A DNA stretch of 64,000 bases from the NCBI RefSeq assembly GCF_003660165.1, contig NZ_CP032829.1, positions 1 to 64,000 on the forward strand. Reading direction: 5' to 3'. The position numbers were made by a program, and so were the translations under genes. Every line of letters starts with the position of its first letter. The first letter of the stretch is position 1. The notes below the pieces were generated by a model. That model did not search any database. It saw nothing but the letters and a program-made list of their open reading frames with translations, and was not told the origin of the DNA. This document shows positions 35,477 through 43,722 of this stretch, in pieces. This DNA is from Sphingomonas paeninsulae. GTDB lineage: Bacteria > Pseudomonadota > Alphaproteobacteria > Sphingomonadales > Sphingomonadaceae.

Positions 35477-36066
35477 GTGGAATAATGTGTGTGGTTGCGG
35501 GGTCAGGAGGAAAGCCGCCTCCTTTGATCGTGACGTTCGATTTCGGAACAAGCGCCGTCTACACTATTCCGAGCGGCTATACTCTCTGTACCCTTGAGTG
35601 CTGGGGAGGTGGTGCTAGCGGAAACATGAATACCACCGTTTCGACGCTTAACGGCGGCGGCGGCGGCGGTTATTCCAAAAAGACCACACCAGTCACTGGC
35701 GGAGATACCTTCACTTATACTGTCGCTCCGGGCCGGATAGGTGCCGCTGTCAATAGCTCAGGAGCGAATGGCGCTCAGTCGTCAGTTACAGGGACGGCTT
35801 TCAGTCTTACGTCCGCTGGAGGTCGTTCTGGCTCGGGAAGTTCAGGCGGCGCTGGCGGTGCAGGGTCAGGCGGGGACACAAACCTAAGTGGATCAGCGGG
35901 AACAGCGGGAACAGCTTCCACAGGCGGCGCAAGCCCCAACGGGGGTGCGACAAGCGCACCGGGCGGCAATGGTAACTTACCGGGCGGCGGCGGCGGTGGA
36001 CTAATAACTGGCGGCGGCACCTCAGGCTCTGGCGCATCGGGGCGCGTAAGGTTCGCCCTAACATAA
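35473..36066 (+). CDS. Glycine-rich fibre tip protein
   Basis: 197 aa, starting in an ATGA overlap with the collagen-like gene. Pattern: a strand block ([12 protein letters not shown]), [18 protein letters not shown], then about 100 residues dominated by Gly, Ser and Ala ending [10 protein letters not shown]. Such Gly-rich sequences can fold as polyglycine-II sandwiches in host-recognition tips (compare Salmonella phage S16 gp38), so a receptor-binding role is likely. Assignment by composition and position. Confidence 0.65.
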   Translation: MSGIMCVVAGSGGKPPPLIVTFDFGTSAVYTIPSGYTLCTLECWGGGASGNMNTTVSTLNGGGGGGYSKKTTPVTGGDTFTYTVAPGRIGAAVNSSGANGAQSSVTGTAFSLTSAGGRSGSGSSGGAGGAGSGGDTNLSGSAGTAGTASTGGASPNGGATSAPGGNGNLPGGGGGGLITGGGTSGSGASGRVRFALT

Positions 36067-36082
36067 TAATGGATTACACATT

Positions 36083-36439
36083 TTGACCTACACATGGTCC
36101 TTCCCGACCCTCCAAGTTGCACCATCGCAAGACGGTCTGGAGAATGTCGTCACCGCAATCGGTTGGCGGCTGACAGCAACAAACGACCCACACAGTGCGA
36201 GCATCGCAGGCTGTGCCGGTATTGAACACAAGGCTGGCGAGTTTACACCTTTCGCAGAGTTGACGGAAGCTACGGTTACTAGGTGGCTTGAAGCCGACCT
36301 TGGTGACGAATTTATCGTTGGTCTCATGCTCGGTCTTGATCGTCAGCTAGCTGATTTAGCGAACCCTCCCATCGTTACGCTAATTCCACCTTGGGTCGTT
36401 CCTGAGGTACCTGTGGATGCCCCCACCGATGCTCCTTAA
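36083..36439 (+). CDS. Small fibre-associated protein (DUF7936-like)
   Basis: 118 aa, TTG start. WSFPTLQVAPSQDGLENVV, GIEHKAGEFTPFAELTE and a Pro-rich end (PPWVVPEVPVDAP) match small phage proteins found after tail-fibre genes. Possible fibre chaperone or tip; the role is not established. Confidence 0.6.
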   Translation: MTYTWSFPTLQVAPSQDGLENVVTAIGWRLTATNDPHSASIAGCAGIEHKAGEFTPFAELTEATVTRWLEADLGDEFIVGLMLGLDRQLADLANPPIVTLIPPWVVPEVPVDAPTDAP

Positions 36440-36457
36440 GTTGGCGCAAGGCAGACA

Positions 36458-36652
36458 ATGACACCATTCGTTAATGAGTCTGATAGCCTCTTAACCTCGG
36501 TCAGTAAAACTATCCCGCCGCTTGCAGTCACCAGTGTGACGGTAGCAGGGCTGTCCCTCCAAGAGTGGGTATATGTGGCCACGCTGGTCTACACGGTCCT
36601 CCAGATCGGGATGGTCGTGTGGCGGTGGTTCAACCCTAAGATTGATAAATAA
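36458..36652 (+). CDS. Small holin-like membrane protein
   Basis: 64 aa with a hydrophobic segment at about 40–58 (EWVYVATLVYTVLQIGMVVW) and a weaker one before it; charged C-terminus. TAATG junction with the larger holin-like gene. Likely forms or regulates the lysis hole that lets the endolysin reach peptidoglycan. Confidence 0.65.
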   Translation: MTPFVNESDSLLTSVSKTIPPLAVTSVTVAGLSLQEWVYVATLVYTVLQIGMVVWRWFNPKIDK

Positions 36653-37059
36653 TGCCCATCTTCTCTATCCTCACGACGCTTATCGGCCTCGGGGGCGACT
36701 GGCTCGGTCGTAAACAGAAGCTCCAAGAGGTGCAGCTAGAGGCTGACACCAAGGTCACCATTGCTCGCGCAGAGGCTGAAGTCGCAAGGCTCGGAGCCGC
36801 TCAGGGTGCTGAGATCAACTGGGATCAGACTGCCGTCACTGGTATGGAACACTCGTGGAAAGATGAGTACCTCACGATCCTCCTGAGCGCCCCTATGATC
36901 CTAGCGTTCATGGGGACGTGGGGTCGCACCTCGGTAGCTGAAGGCTTCAAGGCAATCAGCAATGTACCTGATTGGTATATGTTCGCTTTCCTTACAACCG
37001 TAGCTGCATCATTCGGCGTCCGAACGCTTGTCGATAAGTTCGGTATAGGCAAAAAATAA
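36652..37059 (+). CDS. Holin-like protein (three predicted membrane segments)
   Basis: 135 aa. A hydrophobic N-terminus (IFSILTTLIGLGG), a charged helix (VQLEADTKVTIARAEAEVARL), then two membrane segments (LTILLSAPMILAFMG; WYMFAFLTTVAASFG) and a basic tail. This layout matches 3-TM phage holin families. Last gene of the late operon, followed by a strong terminator. Confidence 0.7.
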   Translation: MPIFSILTTLIGLGGDWLGRKQKLQEVQLEADTKVTIARAEAEVARLGAAQGAEINWDQTAVTGMEHSWKDEYLTILLSAPMILAFMGTWGRTSVAEGFKAISNVPDWYMFAFLTTVAASFGVRTLVDKFGIGKK

Positions 37060-37078
37060 CCACTTGAAACGACCCTGA

Positions 37079-37125
37079 ACACTGATCGTTCCCTAAGCTA
37101 ACCCTTGGAGCGATCAGTGTTTTTG
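37079..37125 (+). terminator. Strong terminator closing the late operon
   Basis: ACACTGATCG pairs perfectly with CGATCAGTGT, followed by TTTTG. It separates late transcription from the regulator-integrase pair. Confidence 0.88.
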
Positions 37126-37143
37126 TGAGTCACTTCGGAACAG

Positions 37144-37157
37144 AAACGTAAGCGTTT
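37144..37157. promoter_or_regulatory. Operator-like inverted repeat ahead of the MarR-like gene
   Basis: AAACG-TAAG-CGTTT lies about 70 bases before the regulator ATG at 37226. TTGGAA at about 37162 could be a -35 box. Autoregulation by the adjacent regulator would be natural, but the site is short and this is only a suggestion. Confidence 0.3.
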
Positions 37158-37225
37158 AGCTCTTGGAATATCCCATAAAGTGGTCTATCTCTCTTATCGT
37201 ACTGATTGCTATAAGGTGTGACGAT

Positions 37226-37588
37226 ATGACTAACGAGACGACCGACGCGCAACTGAACCGCCCTGTCACCCAACTGGCAGCGGCAATCGACGTGTTCCGT
37301 GAGGTCACATCAACGATGTCCTTGGCTCAGCTTAAAGCGTTCCTTGTCGTCGCGACCAACGAAGGTAAGAGCCTCGGGGAACTCACGCTCATAGCGGGCG
37401 GAAAGACATCCACGATGTCCCGCTACCTTCTCGATTTCAGTGACAAGGTTAAGAACGGAGGAGATGGCTATGGTCTTATAAGCCGCACATCTGACCCTGC
37501 GGAGCTTAGGCGTAACGTCTACAGTCTCACGCCAAGGGGTCGTGCAATGATGGACAAGGTTCTCAAGATACTAGGCACAGGAAAATAA
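37226..37588 (+). CDS. MarR-like winged-helix regulator
   Basis: 120 aa from ATG 37226 (a 21-residue longer form opens at 37163). Winged-helix features: LAQLKAFLVVATNEGKSLGEL, TSTMSRYLLDFSDK as recognition helix, wing around DPAELRRNVYSLT, and RGRAMMDKVLKIL as the last helix. It is 4 bases upstream of the integrase on the same strand, so it may control integration or lysogeny. No CI-type repressor is visible in the window. Confidence 0.75.
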   Translation: MTNETTDAQLNRPVTQLAAAIDVFREVTSTMSLAQLKAFLVVATNEGKSLGELTLIAGGKTSTMSRYLLDFSDKVKNGGDGYGLISRTSDPAELRRNVYSLTPRGRAMMDKVLKILGTGK

Positions 37589-37592
37589 GTTC

Positions 37593-38609
37593 ATGGCTAT
37601 CTATCCCGACAAGAAGGCAGGGGTCCTTACAGGGCGCTTTGCCGTAGAGGTCCAGAAGGGCGCTCAGAGGCTCAGGGGACGCAAGGATACACTTGCTGAG
37701 GCAAAGATACTCGAAGCTGAGTTCCGTCTCGCCTTGGACTCCGGGGCGGCTCCTACATCCAAGCGTAAGTTCACCGCCAAGGCATCACGTCCCGACACGC
37801 TATCGGAAGCCATCAAGCGGGCAGACGGTATCCTATGGAGCGGTAAGACATCCGAAGACACCGCCTTCCAGCAACTCAGAGCAATCATGGGTATCATCGG
37901 TGACCGCAAGCTCGATGCCATCGGCCCCAGTGAGATAGACGATCTGGTGATTGAGCTAAGTAAGGGTAGGACAGGGGCTACCATCAATCGGTATCTCTCG
38001 ACGCTCAGTGTTTTTCTCAAGTGGTGCCTCAAGCGTGAGTACCGGACGTTCCCCGTGCCTTCGATGGATTGGCAGGACGAAGACGAAGGTCGCATCCGGT
38101 GGATTGGTCATAACGAGGAAGGCGCTTTGCTAGGAGCTTTGCGCGGTACGGTGGCTGATGTCGTCCGGGTCGCCATTGCTACAGGTATGCGCAGGTCTGA
38201 GATACTCACGCTCAAGCCCGATCAGCTCAAACCTAACTGGGTGCACCTGTGGAAGACAAAGAACGGCTCAGCCCGCTCGGTGCCTATCAGCCCTAAGACT
38301 TACGCTGAGATCGCATCGCTACTTAAGCTCGGAATGCCCTCAGCCTCCAAGCTGCGGTACGAGTGGCAGCTCGCCCGTGAGGCGATGGGTCTGATGGGCG
38401 ATAAGGACTTCGTGTTCCATTGTTGCCGTCATACGTGTGCTACCCGTCTCGTGCAGGCTAACGTCAACCTTAGGGTCGTGCAGACTTTCCTAGGTCACAA
38501 GACGATACAGACGACCCTGCGTTACGCTCACCTTAACGATCATAGCCTGACTGACGCTCTTTCTATTATGCAAACATTCCACGAAAATAGCCAATCAGTA
38601 CACACATAA
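37593..38609 (+). CDS. int: Tyrosine integrase
   Basis: Site-specific recombinase for integration and excision. 338 aa: an N-terminal arm-binding region, a SAM-like core-binding domain (about 68–155, ATINRYLSTLSVFLKW), and the catalytic domain with Arg in TGMRRSEIL (about 200), Lys223, H276-x-x-R279 in HCCRH, H302 in LGHKTIQTT and nucleophile Tyr311. All catalytic residues are present and the frame is intact. Points toward tRNA-Leu 113 bases downstream, the probable attachment locus. Confidence 0.95.
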   Translation: MAIYPDKKAGVLTGRFAVEVQKGAQRLRGRKDTLAEAKILEAEFRLALDSGAAPTSKRKFTAKASRPDTLSEAIKRADGILWSGKTSEDTAFQQLRAIMGIIGDRKLDAIGPSEIDDLVIELSKGRTGATINRYLSTLSVFLKWCLKREYRTFPVPSMDWQDEDEGRIRWIGHNEEGALLGALRGTVADVVRVAIATGMRRSEILTLKPDQLKPNWVHLWKTKNGSARSVPISPKTYAEIASLLKLGMPSASKLRYEWQLAREAMGLMGDKDFVFHCCRHTCATRLVQANVNLRVVQTFLGHKTIQTTLRYAHLNDHSLTDALSIMQTFHENSQSVHT

Positions 38610-38722
38610 AGTTTCAGTTCTGAAAGTGTGGGCCGTACAGAGGGAGGGAGCGTTATTTTCTCCCTAGGGTTGCCCTGAGCAGATCGGAAGGTTATTCCCC
38701 CAACCCTTGTCAGTGTACCTTT
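38610..38722. other. Prophage-host junction region (candidate attachment end)
   Basis: 113 bases between the integrase stop and the 5' end of tRNA-Leu. GGGAG and CTCCC flank a TTATTTT run. TTGCCC and TTATTC, 16 bases apart, could be a tRNA promoter. The crossover itself cannot be fixed because the other prophage end is outside the window. Confidence 0.4.
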
Positions 38723-38807
38723 GCGGGCGTGGCGGAATTGGTAGACGCGCTTGGTTTAGGTCCAAGTATCGTGAGATGTGGGGGTTCGAGTCCCTTCGCC
38801 CGCACCA
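38723..38807 (+). tRNA. tRNA-Leu (anticodon UAG)
   Basis: 85 bases including encoded CCA. Acceptor stem GCGGGCG with CGCCCGC, D-arm GCGGAATTGGTAGACGC, anticodon stem CTTGG/CCAAG with loop TTTAGGT (anticodon TAG), a long class II variable arm, and T-loop TTCGAGT. Decodes CUN leucine codons. The prophage lies on its 5' side. Confidence 0.97.
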
Positions 38808-38867
38808 ACCTTCCTAGCCCCATCCAAGGTCGCTAAGCGCCATTTTCTTTTTCGGATATTGACCACC

Positions 38868-40448
38868 ATGCAGATTGCCGAGACGCTGAACGAAGGCCTG
38901 AAACGCGCCTTCACGTTGACCATCACCGCCAAGGATATCGACGCACTCGTCGATGCCGAAGTGACCAAGGTCGCGCCGCAGATGAAAATGCCCGGCTTTC
39001 GCCCAGGCAAGGTTCCGGCGAATCTCGTCCGCAAGATGCACGGCCCTGCGCTTCAGCAGGAAGCATTGAACACCGCTATCCAGAACGGCGTGTCGAAGCT
39101 GGTTGCCGACAACAAGTTCCGCCCTGCGATGCAGCCTTCGGTGGCGCTCGCGGACGGTTATGAACCCGGCAAGGACGCCGCGATCACAGTCGAGCTGGAA
39201 ATCCTGCCCGATGTTCCTGCGCCCGTTATCGACGGTATCAAGCTCGAGCGTCTGACGGTCGAGGTCGATGAGGCTTTGGTCGATGAGCAGGTCGATCAGT
39301 TGCTCGGCCAGCAGAAGTCGTTTGAAGACGCGCCAAAGAAGCACGTTGCGGCGACCGGCGATCTGGTCATCATGGACTATCTCGGCAAGGTCGACGGCGA
39401 GCCGTTCGATGGTGGCAAGGGCGAAGGCATGTCGGTCGAGATCGGCACCGGTCGTTTGATCCCCGGTTTCGAAGATCAGTTGGTCGGCGTGAAAGCTGGC
39501 GACGAAAAGCAGATCAACGTCACTTTTCCAGAAGAATATAACGTCGAATACCTCAAGGGAAAGCCCGCAACGTTCGACCTGAAGATCACCGACGTGCGTG
39601 TAGCCAAAGCTGCGGTTGCCGACGAAGATTTCGCCAAGTCGCTGGGTCTTGAAAGCCTGGAGCAACTGCGCGGCCTGCTGAAAGGGCAGATCGAGCAGGA
39701 ACATAACGGCCTGACGCGCACGCATATGAAGCGCAAATTGCTTGATACGCTGGCCGGTTCGCATGATTTCGAAGTGCCGCCGTCGATGGTCGAAGCTGAA
39801 TTCCAGCAGATCTGGTCGCAGCTTGAGCATGAAGCGAGCCATGAGGCCGACAAGGAAGCCGCTCTCGCCGAGATGGAGGGAGACCGTGAGGAATACCGCC
39901 GGATCGCCGAGCGTCGCGTCCGTCTGGGCCTGTTGCTGTCCGAAATCGGTCAGGCGAACGGCGTGGACATCACTCAGGCCGAAATGAACCGTTTGGTTGC
40001 TCAGGCCGCTCAGCAGTACCCACAGGCGCAGCGCGAGCGTTTCATGCAGTATGTTCAGCAGGAGCCGATGGCTGCTGCTCAGCTTCGTGCACCGTTGTAT
40101 GAGGACAAGGTCGTTGACCTGTTGTTCGCCAAGGCGGAAATCACCGACCGCGTTGTTGCACGCGCCGAGCTGGAAGCCGAGATCGAAGCCGAGGACGGCG
40201 CGACGGGTCATGTGCATGGGCCGGATTGCGGACATGATCATGGGCATGACGAAAAGCCCAAGGCCAAGAAGGCTGCGGCTCCGAAAAAGGCAAAAGCTGC
40301 TGAGGCTGATGTAGCTGAGGTTGTTGCCGAGCCGGTTGCAAAGAAAGCTCCGGCAAAGAAGGCTGCGGCTCAAAAGGCTGAAGCTGTAGCCGAAGAAGCG
40401 CCTGCCAAACCAAAAGCAGCAAAAAAACCGGCTGCAAAGAAAGCTTAA
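38868..40448 (+). CDS. tig: Trigger factor, ribosome-associated chaperone with extended C-terminus
   Basis: Binds nascent chains at the ribosome exit. 526 aa. Ribosome-binding motif GFRPGKVP (near residue 45) is intact, a PPIase domain follows (GDLVIMDYLGKVDG, GTGRLIPGFEDQLVG), then the helical chaperone arms. After about residue 440 there is an extra His-rich segment (GHVHGPDCGHDHGHDE) and a Lys/Ala/Pro-rich tail of about 60 residues. ATG 38868 chosen because the conserved MQIAETLNEGLKR begins there. Upstream of clpP-clpX, the usual quality-control cluster, here with a glycosyltransferase between. Confidence 0.95.
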   Translation: MQIAETLNEGLKRAFTLTITAKDIDALVDAEVTKVAPQMKMPGFRPGKVPANLVRKMHGPALQQEALNTAIQNGVSKLVADNKFRPAMQPSVALADGYEPGKDAAITVELEILPDVPAPVIDGIKLERLTVEVDEALVDEQVDQLLGQQKSFEDAPKKHVAATGDLVIMDYLGKVDGEPFDGGKGEGMSVEIGTGRLIPGFEDQLVGVKAGDEKQINVTFPEEYNVEYLKGKPATFDLKITDVRVAKAAVADEDFAKSLGLESLEQLRGLLKGQIEQEHNGLTRTHMKRKLLDTLAGSHDFEVPPSMVEAEFQQIWSQLEHEASHEADKEAALAEMEGDREEYRRIAERRVRLGLLLSEIGQANGVDITQAEMNRLVAQAAQQYPQAQRERFMQYVQQEPMAAAQLRAPLYEDKVVDLLFAKAEITDRVVARAELEAEIEAEDGATGHVHGPDCGHDHGHDEKPKAKKAAAPKKAKAAEADVAEVVAEPVAKKAPAKKAAAQKAEAVAEEAPAKPKAAKKPAAKKA

Positions 40449-40475
40449 ACTCCAGAGTGCTATACTGGCCTTGTC

Positions 40476-40520
40476 GAAGCTCGGTTCTTCTCTCACAACT
40501 GAAGAGAGGAACCGAGCTTC
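40476..40520 (+). terminator. Long stem-loop after tig
   Basis: GAAGCTCGGTTC-TCTCT pairs with AGAGA-GAACCGAGCTTC around CACAACTG. No T run follows, so it may be a weak terminator or transcript-end stabiliser. Confidence 0.55.
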
Positions 40521-40552
40521 AATGAGGTTCAGCCGTTACCCCGGGGTTATCA

Positions 40553-41488
40553 ATGGCGCTTTCGCCGCAAGTCCGCATCGCCGTTCTACTCCCGTGTTAT
40601 AACGAGGAAGCCGCGATCGCGCAGACCGTGGCGGGGTTTGCAGAGGCTTTGCCGACCGCGACCATTTATGTTTTCGACAATAATTCCAGCGACCGCACGT
40701 GTGATGTCGCGCGGGCAGCGGGTGCGATCGTCCGCACCGAACGGATGCAGGGCAAGGGTAATGTCGTCCGCCGCATGTTCGCAGACGTCGAAGCGGATAT
40801 TTATGTCATGGCCGACGGGGACGCGACTTATGAAGCCGCCGCTGCTCCAGCGATGGTCGCACAAATGCTGGATGAGCGTCTCGACATGATCGTGGGCGCG
40901 CGGAAGTCCGAGATCGAAGAAGCGTATAGGCGCGGCCACCGGTTCGGCAATGCGATGCTGACCACAATGCTGGCGCTATCGTTCGGGCGGAGTTTCAGCG
41001 ATATTTTGAGCGGTTACCGCGTTTTCTCACGACGCTTCGTAAAAACTTTTCCGGTGCTGTCGGCAGGGTTTGAAATCGAGACGGAAATCAGCGTTCATGC
41101 GCTGGAACTCCGTATGCCGGTCGCAGAGGTTGTCACGGCCTATGCCGCACGGCCTGTGGGGTCTGTGTCAAAACTGAACACCTATGCCGATGGCTGGCGT
41201 ATCCTGAAGACGATTGCCATGCTGTTCCGGTTCGAACGGCCATTGTTGTTTTTCAGCGCGGTCGGGACTTTGCTCGCGCTGTTGGCGCTGCTGCTGGCGA
41301 TCCCACTCATTATCACATTTGCGCAAACCGGACTGGTCCCGCGTTTTCCGACAGCGATTCTCGTGACCGGCCTGATGATACTTGCCGCGCTTAATGGCTT
41401 CTGCGGACTGATTCTGGACACCGTTGTTCGCGGTCGCAGGGAGGTTCGTCGACTGGCTTATCTGGCTCATCCCGCGCCGGGGGGTTGA
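40553..41488 (+). CDS. Family 2 glycosyltransferase, membrane-anchored
   Basis: 311 aa. GT-A fold: AVLLPCYNEEAAIAQTV, FDNNSSDRT, GKGNVVRRMF, and the DxD-type ADGDATYE; later GARKSEIEEAYRRGHRFGN and DILSGYRVFSRRF. Two C-terminal membrane helices (about 228–252 and 262–284). Resembles dolichol-phosphate-mannose-synthase-type enzymes that load sugar onto a lipid carrier for envelope glycans; the sugar cannot be told. Confidence 0.85.
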   Translation: MALSPQVRIAVLLPCYNEEAAIAQTVAGFAEALPTATIYVFDNNSSDRTCDVARAAGAIVRTERMQGKGNVVRRMFADVEADIYVMADGDATYEAAAAPAMVAQMLDERLDMIVGARKSEIEEAYRRGHRFGNAMLTTMLALSFGRSFSDILSGYRVFSRRFVKTFPVLSAGFEIETEISVHALELRMPVAEVVTAYAARPVGSVSKLNTYADGWRILKTIAMLFRFERPLLFFSAVGTLLALLALLLAIPLIITFAQTGLVPRFPTAILVTGLMILAALNGFCGLILDTVVRGRREVRRLAYLAHPAPGG

Positions 41489-41545
41489 ACCTGACGACGC
41501 GACCGCCGAAATAGGCATTGGCAAAAGGATAGGAAAAATACCCGC

Positions 41546-42178
41546 ATGAGCACGCCCGACCACGCCGACATCATCGGTGGCCTCGTCCCCATCGTTATCG
41601 AACAATCGACTCGCGGCGAGCGCAGTTTCGACATTTACTCGCGTCTTTTGCGTGAGCGCATCATCTTCATCACCGGTGGCGTTGAAGATCATATGGCAAG
41701 CGTCATCACCGCGCAGTTGCTCTTTCTTGAGTCGGAAAACCCCAAGAAAGACATCTTTATGTATATCAACTCGCCGGGCGGTGTCGTTACGGCAGGCCTG
41801 GCGATCCACGATACGATGCAATATATCCGTCCAAAGGTCGGCACGGTTTGCATCGGACAGTGCGCTTCGATGGGTTCGTTCCTGCTGGCCGCTGGTGAGC
41901 CGGGAATGCGTGTTGCGCTGACCAACAGCCGCATCATGATCCATCAGCCATCTGGCGGCGCGCAGGGAATGGCTTCGGATATCGAGATCCAGGCCAAGGA
42001 AATCCTGCGTATGCGTCACCGGTTGAACACGCTGTATGCGAAATACACCGGCAAGACGCTCGAAGCGATCGAGAAGGCGATGGATCGCGACAATTTCCTC
42101 GAGGCGGACGAAGCAAAAGCTTTCGGCCTGATTGATGAAGTGTTCGAAAAACGACCTGCCGTGGCCGAAGACGCCTAA
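41546..42178 (+). CDS. clpP: ATP-dependent Clp protease proteolytic subunit
   Basis: Serine protease ring that degrades proteins fed by ClpX/ClpA. 210 aa with catalytic Ser108 in QCASMGS and His133 in MIHQPSGG; the [11 protein letters not shown] loop is present. Lies 128 bases upstream of clpX, its partner. Confidence 0.97.
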   Translation: MSTPDHADIIGGLVPIVIEQSTRGERSFDIYSRLLRERIIFITGGVEDHMASVITAQLLFLESENPKKDIFMYINSPGGVVTAGLAIHDTMQYIRPKVGTVCIGQCASMGSFLLAAGEPGMRVALTNSRIMIHQPSGGAQGMASDIEIQAKEILRMRHRLNTLYAKYTGKTLEAIEKAMDRDNFLEADEAKAFGLIDEVFEKRPAVAEDA

Positions 42179-42185
42179 GCAAATA

Positions 42186-42213
42186 CCCCTCTTTCCGATC
42201 TCGGAGAGAGGGG
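42186..42213 (+). terminator. Stem-loop between clpP and clpX
   Basis: CCCCTCTTTCC pairs with GGAGAGAGGGG (one G-T pair), loop GATCTC. No T run; possible attenuation or mRNA boundary between clpP and clpX. Confidence 0.5.
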
Positions 42214-42306
42214 ACACGACATATTGAGCATTGCCCGTTAGGATTGTGACGGTAACATGTACCCCGTAGCTCCCATAACTCCCCGGCGGCTCCAAGGAAG
42301 GTTTGA

Positions 42307-43575
42307 ATGACGAAGCTCAGCGGCAGCGACTCCAAGAGCACGCTTTATTGCTCATTCTGCGGCAAGTCGCAGCACGAGGTCAGGAAACTGATCGCAGGAC
42401 CAACGGTGTTCATCTGCGATGAGTGCGTCGATCTGTGCAACGACATCATCCGCGAAGAGACGAAGTCCGCGCTCGTCAGTAAAAAGGACGGGGGCGTACC
42501 GACGCCGCAGGAAATCTGCGACGTTCTGGACGACTATGTAATCGGTCAGAAGAAGGCGAAGCGCGTCCTGTCGGTCGCCGTCCATAACCATTACAAGCGA
42601 CTCAACCACGGTGCCAAGGGTGCCGATGTCGAACTAGCCAAGTCTAACATTCTGCTGGTCGGACCGACTGGTTGCGGAAAGACGCTGCTGGCCCAGACAC
42701 TCGCCCGAATCCTCGATGTGCCGTTCACGATGGCTGATGCAACAACGCTGACCGAGGCCGGTTATGTCGGTGAGGATGTCGAAAACATTATCCTGAAGCT
42801 GTTGCAGGCGTCCGATTACAACGTCGAGCGTGCGCAGCGCGGGATCGTTTATATCGATGAAATCGACAAGATTTCGCGCAAGGCCGAAAATCCGTCGATC
42901 ACGCGCGACGTGAGCGGTGAGGGCGTTCAGCAGGCACTGTTGAAGCTGATGGAAGGCACGACCGCTTCGGTTCCTCCACAGGGTGGCCGCAAGCATCCCC
43001 AGCAGGAATTCCTGCAGGTGGATACGACGAACATCCTGTTCATCTGCGGTGGTGCGTTCTCAGGTCTCGAAAAGATCATCGGCGACCGTTTGCAGGGCAA
43101 GTCGATCGGTTTCGGCGCTCATGTTGCCGGACCGGACGAACGCCGCGTTGGCCAAACGCTGCAGAGCTGCGAGCCCGAAGATCTATTGAAGTTCGGGTTG
43201 ATCCCGGAATTCGTTGGTCGTCTGCCGGTCATCGCGACTTTGGAAGATCTGGACACGGACGCGCTGATCAAGATTTTGACAGAGCCAAAGAACGCCCTCG
43301 TCAAACAGTATAAGAAATTGTTTGAAATGGAGGATGTGGACCTCGGCTTCACCGACGATGCACTGGTGGCGATTGCCAAAAAGGGTATCGAACGGAAAAC
43401 CGGCGCGCGCGGGCTGCGGTCTATCCTCGAGAGCATCCTGCTCGACACGATGTTCGATCTGCCGAGCATGGATGGTGTCGATGAAGTGATGATCGACAAG
43501 GATGTGGTTGCGGGGACGAAAGAACCTGTGCGGGTTTATTCGGCGAAGAAAGAGGGCGCGGGCGAAGCAGCCTAA
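42307..43575 (+). CDS. clpX: ATP-dependent Clp protease ATPase subunit ClpX
   Basis: Unfoldase that recognises tagged proteins and delivers them to ClpP. 422 aa. N-terminal zinc-binding domain (CSFCGK and CDECVDLC), Walker [12 protein letters not shown], Walker [11 protein letters not shown], pore loop GYVGEDVE, and the ClpP-contacting IGF loop (SIGFGA). Complete and typical. Confidence 0.98.
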   Translation: MTKLSGSDSKSTLYCSFCGKSQHEVRKLIAGPTVFICDECVDLCNDIIREETKSALVSKKDGGVPTPQEICDVLDDYVIGQKKAKRVLSVAVHNHYKRLNHGAKGADVELAKSNILLVGPTGCGKTLLAQTLARILDVPFTMADATTLTEAGYVGEDVENIILKLLQASDYNVERAQRGIVYIDEIDKISRKAENPSITRDVSGEGVQQALLKLMEGTTASVPPQGGRKHPQQEFLQVDTTNILFICGGAFSGLEKIIGDRLQGKSIGFGAHVAGPDERRVGQTLQSCEPEDLLKFGLIPEFVGRLPVIATLEDLDTDALIKILTEPKNALVKQYKKLFEMEDVDLGFTDDALVAIAKKGIERKTGARGLRSILESILLDTMFDLPSMDGVDEVMIDKDVVAGTKEPVRVYSAKKEGAGEAA

Positions 43576-43584
43576 AAGGGATGT

Positions 43585-43614
43585 GCGGGGCGCGAACCAT
43601 CGTTCACGCCCCGC
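43585..43614 (+). terminator. Stem-loop after clpX
   Basis: GCGGGGCG pairs with CGCCCCGC around a 14-base loop, 9 bases after the stop. No T run. Confidence 0.5.
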
Positions 43615-43722
43615 TAGCCGCAATGCAACAACCAGCATTATCATATCGCTGACTGACGGCGGCGCTTGGCCGAAATTGGCTGCTTTTATCGTGATAAATC
43701 CGAATGCGAGCCAGCGGTACCA

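Larger units (their letters stand above)
1..38720. mobile_element. Temperate podovirus-like prophage (right part; left end outside window)
   Basis: A continuous run of phage genes: T7-like replication proteins, class II ribonucleotide reductase, terminase, portal, SU10-type capsid protein, tail proteins, holins, MarR-like regulator and tyrosine integrase. Housekeeping genes start abruptly after tRNA-Leu at 38,723. Genes are tightly packed, often overlapping by 1–4 bases, and codon use differs from the GC-richer host side. No phage RNA polymerase is visible, although one could lie to the left. The mix of T7-like replication genes with a cobalamin-dependent reductase recalls SIO1/cobavirus-type phages; the integrase makes it temperate. 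The right boundary is placed between the integrase stop and the tRNA and is approximate. Confidence 0.93.

Noticed and set aside
16676-38690. CCTGAGCAGATCG occurs near 16674 and again near 38674, suggesting an attachment core
   Set aside because: Thirteen bases shared once within 64 kb is expected by chance, and the first copy lies inside the prophage.
38814-40496. Long reverse-strand frame (560 codons) opposite tig
   Set aside because: It is a mirror of the tig coding frame in high-GC DNA; its product is low-complexity and the tig frame has full family conservation.
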